64,000 nt of DNA from Neurospora crassa OR74A (taxonomy: Eukaryota > Ascomycota > Sordariomycetes > Sordariales > Sordariaceae). Below the pieces are notes generated by a model. It was not told the origin of the DNA. It did no database searches and saw only the letters and a list, made by a program, of their open reading frames with translations. Numbering within the stretch: position 1 is the stretch's first letter; each line of letters opens with the position of its first letter. Shown in pieces: positions 34,188 to 43,382 of the stretch. The translations under genes and the position numbers were made by a program. The stretch covers positions 806,001 to 870,000 of the forward strand of contig NC_026506.1 of the NCBI RefSeq assembly GCF_000182925.2. The letters are read 5' to 3'.

Positions 34188-36716
34188 TGATCACAGGATT
34201 GGGTTGTAGCAAGGTCACGATACAATCGGGGCGTGGTGGCATAGGTAAAAGAAGCATGAAGCGTGCGGAGATAGAGTATGGATATTCCCCAGCGGTAGGT
34301 AGATAGGGCGGTTATTGCTAGAGTAAACACGAATCGATTGGAAGCGAATATGTTGGTGAGCTGGTGACTTTTGGTAGTGTGACGGGGAAATAAGAACAAA
34401 CAGAAGCAGAGTGTCGTACCTGTTTCTTGCTAGCACCCTACATTACTAACAACCTTGTCAGGTGTTGAGTTCGAGCTTCCGTTGCTCTAGTCGACCTCCC
34501 TCGCAATGTCAAATCCTTGTCTCGCCACTTCGTAGCGAACGGAATTTCCATGTCACATTAACTACTCCATCCAGTCGCGCTCGTTGCATCTCGTGATTCT
34601 TACTCATGCGAGAAAAGCCAGAGTCTAGACACTTGTATTTACTGTAACGCCTCAGCTTCCTATTCCCGCGCTTTGGGTCGTTATTTTGATCATATAGACG
34701 TACATTACACCCGCTTGAACATGCTACCACCGACTTTGCCAACTATTCTTTTTACGGGACAGATTACACTTATTCCCAGCTGGCAGTTACTTGATGGTTT
34801 TCACTTTTTACAACGTAGTTTCTCCTTCGTTGTCTTCAAGTAACTAACCTCCCGAACCGTCTAACCCCCATAAACTGGCTGTCCGGATGATCATACTAGC
34901 TAGTATTGTGATCAAACTACCGAAGGATTTCGGGACGGGTAGGTAGGTAATGCGGAAAACGATGAAAACGTGGAAAATGAGGAAGGCTAGTACGGTGCGG
35001 CAACGCAAGGTTGAAGGTGTCGTCTATGTGTGGTCATCAGTATGGGCTTTATACGAAAAAAAAATGGAAAGAAAGAAAAATTCGACAAGGTCTGCTTCAT
35101 CGGGCTCAAAAGCCGAAGCAATGATCACCACGTCAGAAAGCTCGGCTCGTTCTGGACAAAATAGTTTGAGACCCTTTGAACATGACACCTTGGATATCAT
35201 CTTCCTACGCATTCAACTAAGCGTCCTTTTCACACATTTGAACTTTATTTTCAGGCAACATCCGGATAGAAATATCCCACTGGGAGTGTATTCAATGCAT
35301 TTTTTCGAATTCTCTCTATTCCTATCACAGTCCTTTGCAACGACTTCTCTCAAGTAATCGACTTACTCACCCGCTAAGCAACGAAATGTGTCATCATCAA
35401 TTTTGTCATGGGTGAGCTTGGGTATGGTGTCCATGCATGGATACCTCTAAAACGGCAACAGGACCTAGGTAGCCGGTCCTTACCTATGAGCTCAGTATTA
35501 TAATGTCCACCACCGATAGCTCTAAAAGACTGGAACGTCGTAGTAATATTGTGGCGGACTCTTTCCACTCACTCCTTCCGCCACAGATCGCTATCCACCC
35601 CGCCGTCACCACCGCTGCAGCAACGAGTGTCGCGCGAGAATAAGGAGGAGCTCCCACGCCTTCCCAGGACTGATTATAGGGTGTATCGGTAATAATCACT
35701 CACCAGTCTTGAGCGAAAACAGCATCGGTTTCTCCCGACGCTCCTCCTTCTTCGAATCCTCTGGTCTTTGCTGTTACCGCTGCTGCGGACAGAGAACTGC
35801 GCAGGCAGGTACGAGTCCGACATCATGGCAGGAGCAAAAACACAGTTATGACTGGGGACTGCTAGGGACATGGCTGTTGACATGTGGCTCTTGTCTTCGG
35901 CTTAGTTCCTTCTGACTTTACGTGAAGTCGGGGAAAGAGGAGAGAGCAAGTCCGAGAAGGAGTATTGTATGGATAGGCTCGAGGTTTATGTTGGGGGGGG
36001 GGGGATGTTCAACATAAAAGGACGTGGAAAAACGAGTATACGACGTCTTGTTCCAGTCTAGCGACATCAACTTTTATCATCACTCATCAATTCCACCGAA
36101 CATTCTTTGTAAATATCACCAACAGTACGACAACTTCAGCCACTCAATAGCATTTTTTTTTACCTTCCAGCATTCTTTGCAACAGCCACCAACAGCAGCA
36201 CACAACACTGGAGACACTCAACTATCCTTCAGTCTCATGGGTTTAGCTACGAACACCATCCACACAGACAAAAAGCAGAACGCAGGCCAAACACCACGGT
36301 CAAGGTCGATATCCATTCATTTGTTTTTCCACGAAACTGTATCTGACTGGCATTCTTCTCATCTAGGTCATCCATCGGTGGACTTTCCCGCTTGCTTGGA
36401 ACGTTTCTCCCACAATTTCCATTCACCATCTTGTCCCCGTTATTATGGAGGTGGCCATCTTCCTTCATACCAAACCCTGTTACTTTGAGTCGAGAAACGA
36501 AAAGAACCCCCATCACCGGCCATATTTCCGATCACTACATCCCTGAGAACACCACACCTCACCATACCACACCTCACCACATCGACAAAACGCCCTTTAT
36601 TTTAACAGCTTATCCGTTCGACGTGATGCCCAATCAGTATTGATTTGGACAAGCTAGCATTCTTCGCGGACAATTCATTACTCGAAATAAACACTTAGCT
36701 GTCACTCATCGACATC

Positions 36717-36851
36717 ATGGCTCCAGCCAAAGCGATGGAGAAACTTCAAACGGGTTTCCTGGACACGACGGGTGGGACGGGACAAATATGTTCCACGGCG
36801 CACACCATGCCCCACAGTGATGAACAAGGCCAAGGTTTCGGAAAAGTCTAA
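36717..36851 (+). CDS. Candidate small protein of 44 residues
   Basis: ATG in a good context (GACATCATGG) after a long C/A-rich stretch that looks like a leader. The peptide begins MAPAKAMEKLQTGFLDTTGG and ends in GFGKV. No domain, no signal peptide and no family recognised. It could equally be a chance frame; listed only because start context and leader look gene-like. Confidence 0.2.
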   Translation: MAPAKAMEKLQTGFLDTTGGTGQICSTAHTMPHSDEQGQGFGKV

Positions 36852-37327
36852 CTACAATACCATCTGTGGCGCATTATGTTGCTGGCTGGGGTCGATTTGT
36901 CGGTGCACTCATCTCTCGCTTTTCGAAAAGCATCATCCACGATATCGTCGCCCCCCTTTTACCATGAAATAATTCGAGCTGTCGTACTTTCGGTGTTGAA
37001 CCATACTGCAAGGGAGTGATCACGGTGAGCGACATGGTGGTGGTGGTGAAAGTCTTGATTGATTGAGAGAAAGCAAGAAAAGAGGAAGATGGAGGATGAA
37101 ATCCGACTTATATACAGGGTAGCCATGTGTGGATCGTATCCACTAATGCCAAGAGAATGCCAAGAGCTGGTGATGGCTTCAACATTCAGCTCGTGATGCC
37201 TTTATCACGAAAATGTTCTTACAGCGTCACCACCAGGAGTTTCAAATCCACATCCTTTTTGGAAACCCGGATTTTGATATTCAGATAGATCATGATGACC
37301 TGTACTATCTTTACTTCGGTGTTTTTG

Positions 37328-37329
<2 letters not shown>

Positions 37330-37373
<44 letters not shown>
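37330..37373. repeat. Uninterrupted T tract of 44
   Basis: Mononucleotide run seen directly in the gene-poor stretch; similar in kind to the run at 23465. Confidence 0.9.
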
Positions 37374-37772
37374 CTAAATTTGTACACATCACTGCCACCC
37401 GCGCTCGAGAAGGACGACAACAGTGATGAGCTATCATGAATTCCTAATGTTTCAATAAATTTTTTCTTCTTTTTTTTTGAGGAGACTATCAGCGAAGTAG
37501 TATAGCGAATCTGAAAAGCTTACCAAGATATCTTTTGGCACTACAGATTAAACCACTCCGCGCTAGAAAGAACACAAAACGGTCCACAACGCAGCGGCCA
37601 CTCACTATAACAGCACTGGGTCGGTTACAATACTTCAATTCACTTCAACTCGACTCGACTCGACTCGACCGAAATCAACAACGGCTCAAAATGGGGTCAC
37701 CCAGAGAGACTATGAATCTCCTACCCATCTACCTGCTCGGATACTCCCTCCACTGTCACCTCAGTCGACTAG

Positions 37773-38078
37773 ATGATCATCAGTGGATTGCCCCTCGTTC
37801 GAGTTGTGCTTATTATCTTCCAGCTGCGTTTCATGTACTTACTGGGATTTAGTCGAACACAGGTTTCAAACCACCACCACTCCTGGTATTTCTCCCCCTT
37901 TTGGATCTTCATGTTTCTTGGTCCCATCATCGTCTCCCTTTATAAGAAAAGGATTCATCCGAGTTGCATAGGAGGGGGGGTTCGGCGGAGCGATGTCCTG
38001 CGGGGACACTGTGGTTTTTGTGAGAGAGAGAGAGACTCTGAGACCTTTGAAGATGGGTGGGGACTAGGAGGAGGTTGA
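37773..38078 (+). CDS. Candidate small membrane protein of 101 residues
   Basis: The frame starts at ATG 37773 and gives two hydrophobic stretches (VVLIIFQLRFMYLLGF and FWIFMFLGPIIVSLY), then a basic, charged tail. A second ATG in CAAAATGGGG context lies upstream at 37691 in another frame, after a leader with repeated GACTC units. No family recognised. T-rich DNA easily produces hydrophobic frames, so this is weak. Confidence 0.15.
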   Translation: MIISGLPLVRVVLIIFQLRFMYLLGFSRTQVSNHHHSWYFSPFWIFMFLGPIIVSLYKKRIHPSCIGGGVRRSDVLRGHCGFCERERDSETFEDGWGLGGG

Positions 38079-38172
38079 GTAGATCGACTTCATCGGCGAG
38101 GAACTTTCAAGTCTACTATGTATAAACAACAACAACAACAGCAAAGCAGCGAAACCACTAAAACAAGCACAT

Positions 38173-38220
38173 CCACAATCCACAAGCCACAAGCCACAAA
38201 CCACAAACCACAAACTACAA
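38173..38220. repeat. Tandem heptamer repeat (CCACAAR)
   Basis: About six to seven copies of CCACAAG/CCACAAA in a row, degenerating at both ends. They lie just before a small open frame starting at 38231. Seen directly; function unknown. Confidence 0.7.
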
Positions 38221-39008
38221 CACCAAAGCAATGAAAACACAAGCATCGTATCGTTCAGATAACATCATGTTTCATAAAGCGGAAGACAAACAGAGGATGT
38301 GGAGATGGTGGTTAGGCAAAGATTGTCTCTCACTTTCACTCATACTTCGATTTTTGATGATAGTGTGGTCTACCACGTATACTATGTATGTATGTATGAC
38401 TGGACGTACAGCCTTTTGATTCCTTTTTACTACACTGATTTGATTGCTCTGCGTCTTGCCTGGTGCTCCTTGCTTCGTTTGGAAACAGCAAGCAAACTAG
38501 ATGCCAATTTTTTTTTTTCTTTTTTTTTTTCTTTTTCTCCCTTTTATGTATAAAAATATCCACGTTAGCCCCAGTCTCTAGGAGTTGACTTGAGTTTTTG
38601 AGGGTGGGGAGGTAAAGGAGAGAAAGAAAAGAAAAAAGAAAACCAAACTCAAGCGTGTCTGAAAACCGTGACGCCTGAGTCCATGCTGTTTGATGATGAT
38701 GACGTTGCTGATTGATGTGGTCGAACGGAGCGGTCTTGTTGAGAGCTGGAACCTTGCGGACCCTTCGAACGGATGCCGGACTCGTGGCCGAATCATCAAG
38801 GTCTTCTTGTGTCGTCCGTAGATGCGCGAGTCGTGATGGAAAAGTGGTTTAAGAATAAATAACAGCGGTCCGGGTTGTACAGCGGATTGGATGGATGGAT
38901 GGATAGACAGAGAGAGGATGGTTCGATGACTAACGGAATTTGTCTCCCCGAACAAAAAGACGAGAGAGAAAACACACAAGAAAAAACACAAGTTAGCCAG
39001 ACTCAAAA

Positions 39009-40293
39009 TCAATCCAGATCTTCGTTGGGCTGGTAGATGTGGCGAGACCGCGTAGGGTCCTTGCGCATGGCCTGGCCTGAACCGGTGAAACCGACTGTTT
39101 TTGTTATAATCATTTTCATGTCAGCAACAATATCCTTTTCATTACGACAACAAGGAGGATGGACGAAGAGAAAAAAAATGAAAAAAAAAAAAAAAAACTC
39201 ACCCCTCCCATTCACCCCCTCGGGCGTCCTAAACATACTCTCCTTCTTTGTCGCGCCCTTTCCAAATTTGCCCTTGGCCGTAAACTCCTGCCACTTGTTC
39301 TTGCCCTTCTCCAGCTCCTTGTTAGCCTTGATCTTCTTGAACTTTGGTTTCCCGTCCTTGTCAAACTTGGAGTCCCCCTTCCCCTTTCCTTCTTCCGCCG
39401 CTGCTGCCGCCGCCGCCGCCAACGCACCAGGGTATAGTTCAGGTCCAGCGGAAAGGGTAATACCATCCGAGTTCCTGACCATGGCCGCCGCGCCGGCGGC
39501 AGAGGAAGCCGGGATGGAGGAGGGGATGGGATAAATGTCGGAATCTGCGGCTTTGCGTTTGAAGCCTGCGCTTGCGCTTGCGCCACCAGTCGATGAGGAA
39601 GAGGCGGCGGCAGCAGCAGCAGAAGCGCCGGGGGTAGGAGTGGTGGACGACGACAAAGAAGACGCCGCCATGGGCTTAATGTCCTTTGCTCTCAACGTCT
39701 CGACGGTGTCGTAGCTCTTGAACTTGACGGTGTAGATGGGTGCGGTCGAAGAACCGGTAACAGAAACGATCTTGGCGGGGTAGAAGCCCTTGTCGCCAGA
39801 CAGCCAGCGGGCCATGACGGTGTCGTTGACTTGGTAGTTTACTTGTGCTGGCGCCTCTTCCTTCTCTGGTTGCGGAGTGGTGGTGGCGGCGGCGGCGGAC
39901 GGCTTCTTGAAGGCGGGGTGGTTCTCGCGCGACCATTTTGGTGGTTCTTCTGCTGCTGGTGCTGGCGCGGCGGCACTTTGGCCAGAGGGTTTTCGTGATG
40001 ATGAGGAGGAGGGAATGCCGATGGCGAGCGGTTCTTGATTCTGAGCGGGGACGGCAGCAGAAGCACTTTTGAGTTCGGCGAGAGAGTCGTCGAGGAGTTG
40101 GATGCAGTTGACGAGTTCGGTCCGGAGGGCGAGAAGTTCTTCATTCTGGGGATCATCCTGGAGCGAGGTATCGACGAGTTCGAGCTGGAGAACGGGGGGT
40201 TCCGTTAGTATGATGACGCGTTCGGGAAAAGGGGATGGGTAAACGTACTTGGGTCTCGTACTCCTTGCGCTCTGCTTCGAGTTGCGCTGCCAT
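39009..40293 (-). CDS. spf30: Tudor-domain splicing factor Spf30 (SMNDC1)
   Basis: Nuclear spliceosome assembly factor related to SMN, binding symmetrically dimethylated Arg on Sm proteins through its Tudor domain. 370 residues from minus-strand exons 40293..40249, 40184..39203 and 39094..39009. The N-terminus MAAQLEAERKEYETQ-LELVD is the coiled-coil start of this family. The Tudor domain lies at about residues 130-190 (NDTVMARWLSGDKGFYPAKI; VKFKSYDTVETL). The middle has poly-Ala and Ser stretches. The C-terminus joins to MFRTPEGVNGRVGFTGSGQ and ends in RSRHIYQPNEDLD, as in SMNDC1. It is longer than the animal protein because of low-complexity inserts. The second intron is 108 nt with no in-frame stop, so retention would add 36 residues. 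Confidence 0.9.
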
Positions 40294-41240
40294 CTTGAAC
40301 TGTTTCCAAGGATTTGGTGTTGAGTGACGAAATCGGGTGGCGCTAATGGTTACCGAGAACTTCGCTGGGCTGGAAAGAGGTTGGAGTGGCGGTCTGTCGT
40401 AAGGCGACTGAAATTGCAAAAGTTTGTATTGTCGGGCGCAAAAGGATGGGAATTGGGAAGAGAAGTCAAGTTGGCGCACACGGCTCGATGCGATACGTGA
40501 ACAATTAAATGTAGCGCGGGAACCTTGGATGACGCACGGACGAAAATGCTTATCCGAACCATCACCAACTTGCGACCCCGGAAGGAACACACTATTCACA
40601 CTAATTACACTGAGCAAAAGGCTTCAAAGGTCAGTCATTTGAACACTCAAATACTCATCAGATGAAGACCAAATACAGTAATTGCTTCCTAAGTATGCTA
40701 TGCTCATGTAAAACATCACGCTGACCCATCCTTCGAGTTTCCCCCCTTCCCATTTTACACACGATTCTCGTCTAGTATGTATCCGTCTACACGACCTGAC
40801 CTCGTACCGAGATTCAATGACCTACGAACCAGTACCTGTTTCTTTGTTATGTATACGAACAATTGTGCCCGTTATCCTTAACGCCCTTTAAAGGAACCAA
40901 CCCCTCTCTCAGCAATGAAAGCTCGTGACTGACGTCTTCAACCCGACCAGATCCTCGTCGAACGATACTCCTACGCACTTCGACCGACACTACTAACCAA
41001 CCCCACCACCTCCCTCAACAACTCTGGCGGCGGCTCATTCTCAAACTCACCACTGGCAGCACAGCTCTCACTTGCAAGCGTCCTCGCATCCGAAGCCTCG
41101 CTTGCAGCTGTATCCGCCCCATCATAACTCCTCGCAATCTTCTCAGTCACACCAACCCCACCACCAACATCAACCGTCACTCCATTCCTCGTGATATCAG
41201 CTTCAAGCCCATCAGCTCCAGTCCCAAGCCCGCAGGTCTC
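40294..41240. other. Intergenic region, spf30 promoter and tco89-like 3' flank
   Basis: About 950 bases. The left third is spf30 upstream DNA and the right two thirds are 3' flank of the next minus-strand gene. The minus-strand frame at about 40971-41180 has no recognisable similarity. No gene supported. Confidence 0.4.
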
Positions 41241-43382
41241 CTATTCCTGGCTAACGCTTAGATCCAGACTCTTGTCCCACAAGGCCCTCAGAATCGCCTG
41301 CGTCTCCGCATGTTCGCTTCTATCCACCAGACTTGACCCGCTCAGTCTTGAACTGGAACCACCATTGGCACCGTTCAACATGCCCACATGCGGCTGTCCG
41401 CCATCTCCATCGCCGTCGAGACTAGAGCTGGTACTATTAGCCCTGGTCCCGATCCCACCGAGTCCCGAAAACCGGGCTGCGGCAGAGACGGCTTTGGAGG
41501 GAATAGCAGACATGGAGTTGCTGTGCTGATGGTTGGCGTTGATGGTGGCCTGAGCGAGGAAGGAATCTCGCGGCTCTCTGCCGTCGCGAAGGAAATTGGG
41601 TCGGCCACCGCTTAGTTCGGAGCCGCGCTTGGAGTGAGAAGTTCCCGGTCGGGAAGCGCGGCCGCCACCGTTCATGTTCAAAGACCCGTTCTGCAGAGCC
41701 TGATACTGAGCTATGCGTGCTATTGAGCGGGCTACGGGGTTTTGGTAGCGGCGAACGACAAGGTACTCCATGCCGGTGCGCTCGAGGATTCTGGTGAGGC
41801 GAGGGTCGCGGTTGTCGTACCCGTTTCCGTTGAGTGGGAGGCCGGGGGTCAGTGGGCCCAGGGTTGGGTGGTGAGGTGGAACCTGTGGCTGGTCCAGGGT
41901 TGAGCTGGCTCGCTGAAGATTGAGCTTCTGTTGAGTTCGGTTCAGATCTTTGAGACCGCCATATACGCCGCTGGAGACGCTGGTTTGAGTGCCGTTTCGT
42001 TTTCTGGTGGTTCTCCTGATCTCAGTACCTTCGTCATCCGAGTCCGCCCCAAGTTTGGAACCTTGGTGGCCGGCATGCTCGAGACTTCCCATTGATCGCG
42101 AGGTGCCATTCTCTGTCGTGGCTCGGATGCTGGTAAGGAAGGATTCACCGGGGTTACTGGGATTGCCGGTAGATCCAAGCTGATCACCTCCGACAAACCG
42201 AGAGGTGAGTAGCTCCTCCTTTTCGCTGCTTCCTGGACGTATTTGGGAAGAAAGCATCGACGAAGCAGGAGACGTCGGCCGTGAGGCGTTTAGCTGGACC
42301 TGTACGCTTTCTGTGGACATCTTGGGCGCCGAAATCATCGATGGTACTCGTTTCAGAATGCGTTCCGTAAGAAGCTGGTTATGTGAATGGCTGGTAGTGG
42401 TGCTATGTGCGATACTTGGCGCAATGCTCGGTGCGATGCTAGTCTGACTGCTGCTGTTCTTGTTGGTAGGCGGTTTCGAGAGCTGTGGCATTTGTTGTTG
42501 TTGTTGTTGTTGTTGCTGTTGTTGCTGTTGTTGCTGCTGTTGCTGTTGTTGCTCCTGCGGTTGCTGTTGCTGCTGGGAAATATTGTTGGCGGAAGCAATA
42601 GTGTTATTACTGGGCTGAACACGCCGCTGATGTGAAGGAAACGGAAATTGAACCTGTGTTACTCGCGGGTTGTCAACCTGCCCCTGGGACGGTAGCGCGG
42701 AAGCCAACGGATGCAAATGATTCTCGTTTGCTGTCTCGGCACCGTTGATTGTCGACCCGCGCCGCGACAGGAGAGGGGAGGCTGATGTGCTAGCGTCCAC
42801 CCACTCGTCCTGATCGTCCTCGTCGTCGTCCTGACCGTCGTCTCCTATGTTAAAGTGAACCTTGCTATGTCGTTCGCCCTTGAGCTTGTGGACGGCGGGG
42901 TTGGATGTGGACCGCTTGAGCAGATTGGATGTAGACTTTGCCTTGCCTTTTCCAGTTCCGGCTACGTCGGCATTGGATCGATTGCGCTTCAGCACTGTCG
43001 CAGAAGTATTCTTGAGGTTAGTAGAGACAGTCACGAGGTCCTGGGACGTTGAGCGGCGGTGGTTCGACGCAAGGAAAGGCGGCCGTTCAGGCGATGTAGG
43101 TGATTCTCCTTGTCGGCTCGCGGCGGTGTTGGTACGATTCAGCTTCACCGTGGAGGTCGAGCCATGGTGTTTGTGTAGGCCTTTGGAGGAGGGGGCTTTT
43201 CCGTGCAGCCGAGAACCGCCAACTACGTGCTTGGGGCCCTTTGCGCGGTGGTGGTGGGTGTTGCCATTGCCTGTTTGATCGCCGCCGACCTGAGAAGAGC
43301 TGCTGTCGCGGTGATACAAAGTCGGCCGTTTTGATTGGCCGGGGGCGCCCGATGTATCGCTATTCTCCCTATCCCTAGGCAT
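41241..43382 (-). CDS. tco89: Tco89-like TORC1 subunit, start uncertain
   Basis: Probable fungal homologue of the TORC1 subunit Tco89, which acts with Tor at the vacuole in nutrient signalling. Mostly disordered, Ser/Thr/Asn/Arg-rich. The segments that point to Tco89 are the basic repeats ATVLKRNRSNADVAG and TSNLLKRSTSNPAVHKLKG, followed by KVHFNIGDDGQDDDEDD and DEWVDASTSASPLLSRRGS. A run of 20 Gln codons is at 42492-42551. The C-terminal part has TRILERTGMEYLVVRRYQNP and ends in LRALWDKSLDLSVSQE. The first ATG in frame is 43382. However, the frame reads on upstream without ATG to 43493, where TTTTCAG looks like an acceptor, so an upstream coding exon is likely. No ATG occurs on this strand between 43383 and 44270. 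Family call is from memory of motif pattern. Confidence 0.68.
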   Translation of the reverse strand: MPRDRENSDTSGAPGQSKRPTLYHRDSSSSQVGGDQTGNGNTHHHRAKGPKHVVGGSRLHGKAPSSKGLHKHHGSTSTVKLNRTNTAASRQGESPTSPERPPFLASNHRRSTSQDLVTVSTNLKNTSATVLKRNRSNADVAGTGKGKAKSTSNLLKRSTSNPAVHKLKGERHSKVHFNIGDDGQDDDEDDQDEWVDASTSASPLLSRRGSTINGAETANENHLHPLASALPSQGQVDNPRVTQVQFPFPSHQRRVQPSNNTIASANNISQQQQQPQEQQQQQQQQQQQQQQQQQQQQMPQLSKPPTNKNSSSQTSIAPSIAPSIAHSTTTSHSHNQLLTERILKRVPSMISAPKMSTESVQVQLNASRPTSPASSMLSSQIRPGSSEKEELLTSRFVGGDQLGSTGNPSNPGESFLTSIRATTENGTSRSMGSLEHAGHQGSKLGADSDDEGTEIRRTTRKRNGTQTSVSSGVYGGLKDLNRTQQKLNLQRASSTLDQPQVPPHHPTLGPLTPGLPLNGNGYDNRDPRLTRILERTGMEYLVVRRYQNPVARSIARIAQYQALQNGSLNMNGGGRASRPGTSHSKRGSELSGGRPNFLRDGREPRDSFLAQATINANHQHSNSMSAIPSKAVSAAARFSGLGGIGTRANSTSSSLDGDGDGGQPHVGMLNGANGGSSSRLSGSSLVDRSEHAETQAILRALWDKSLDLSVSQE

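Larger units (their letters stand above)
34188..39008. other. 4.8-kb gene-poor stretch before spf30
   Basis: No gene with recognisable domains. It contains scattered short open frames, a G12 run at 35993-36004, a T44 run, a heptamer repeat and several A/C-rich leaders that resemble 5' UTRs followed by ATG in good context (36717, 37691, 38231). It may hold lineage-specific small genes or noncoding transcripts. Confidence 0.45.
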
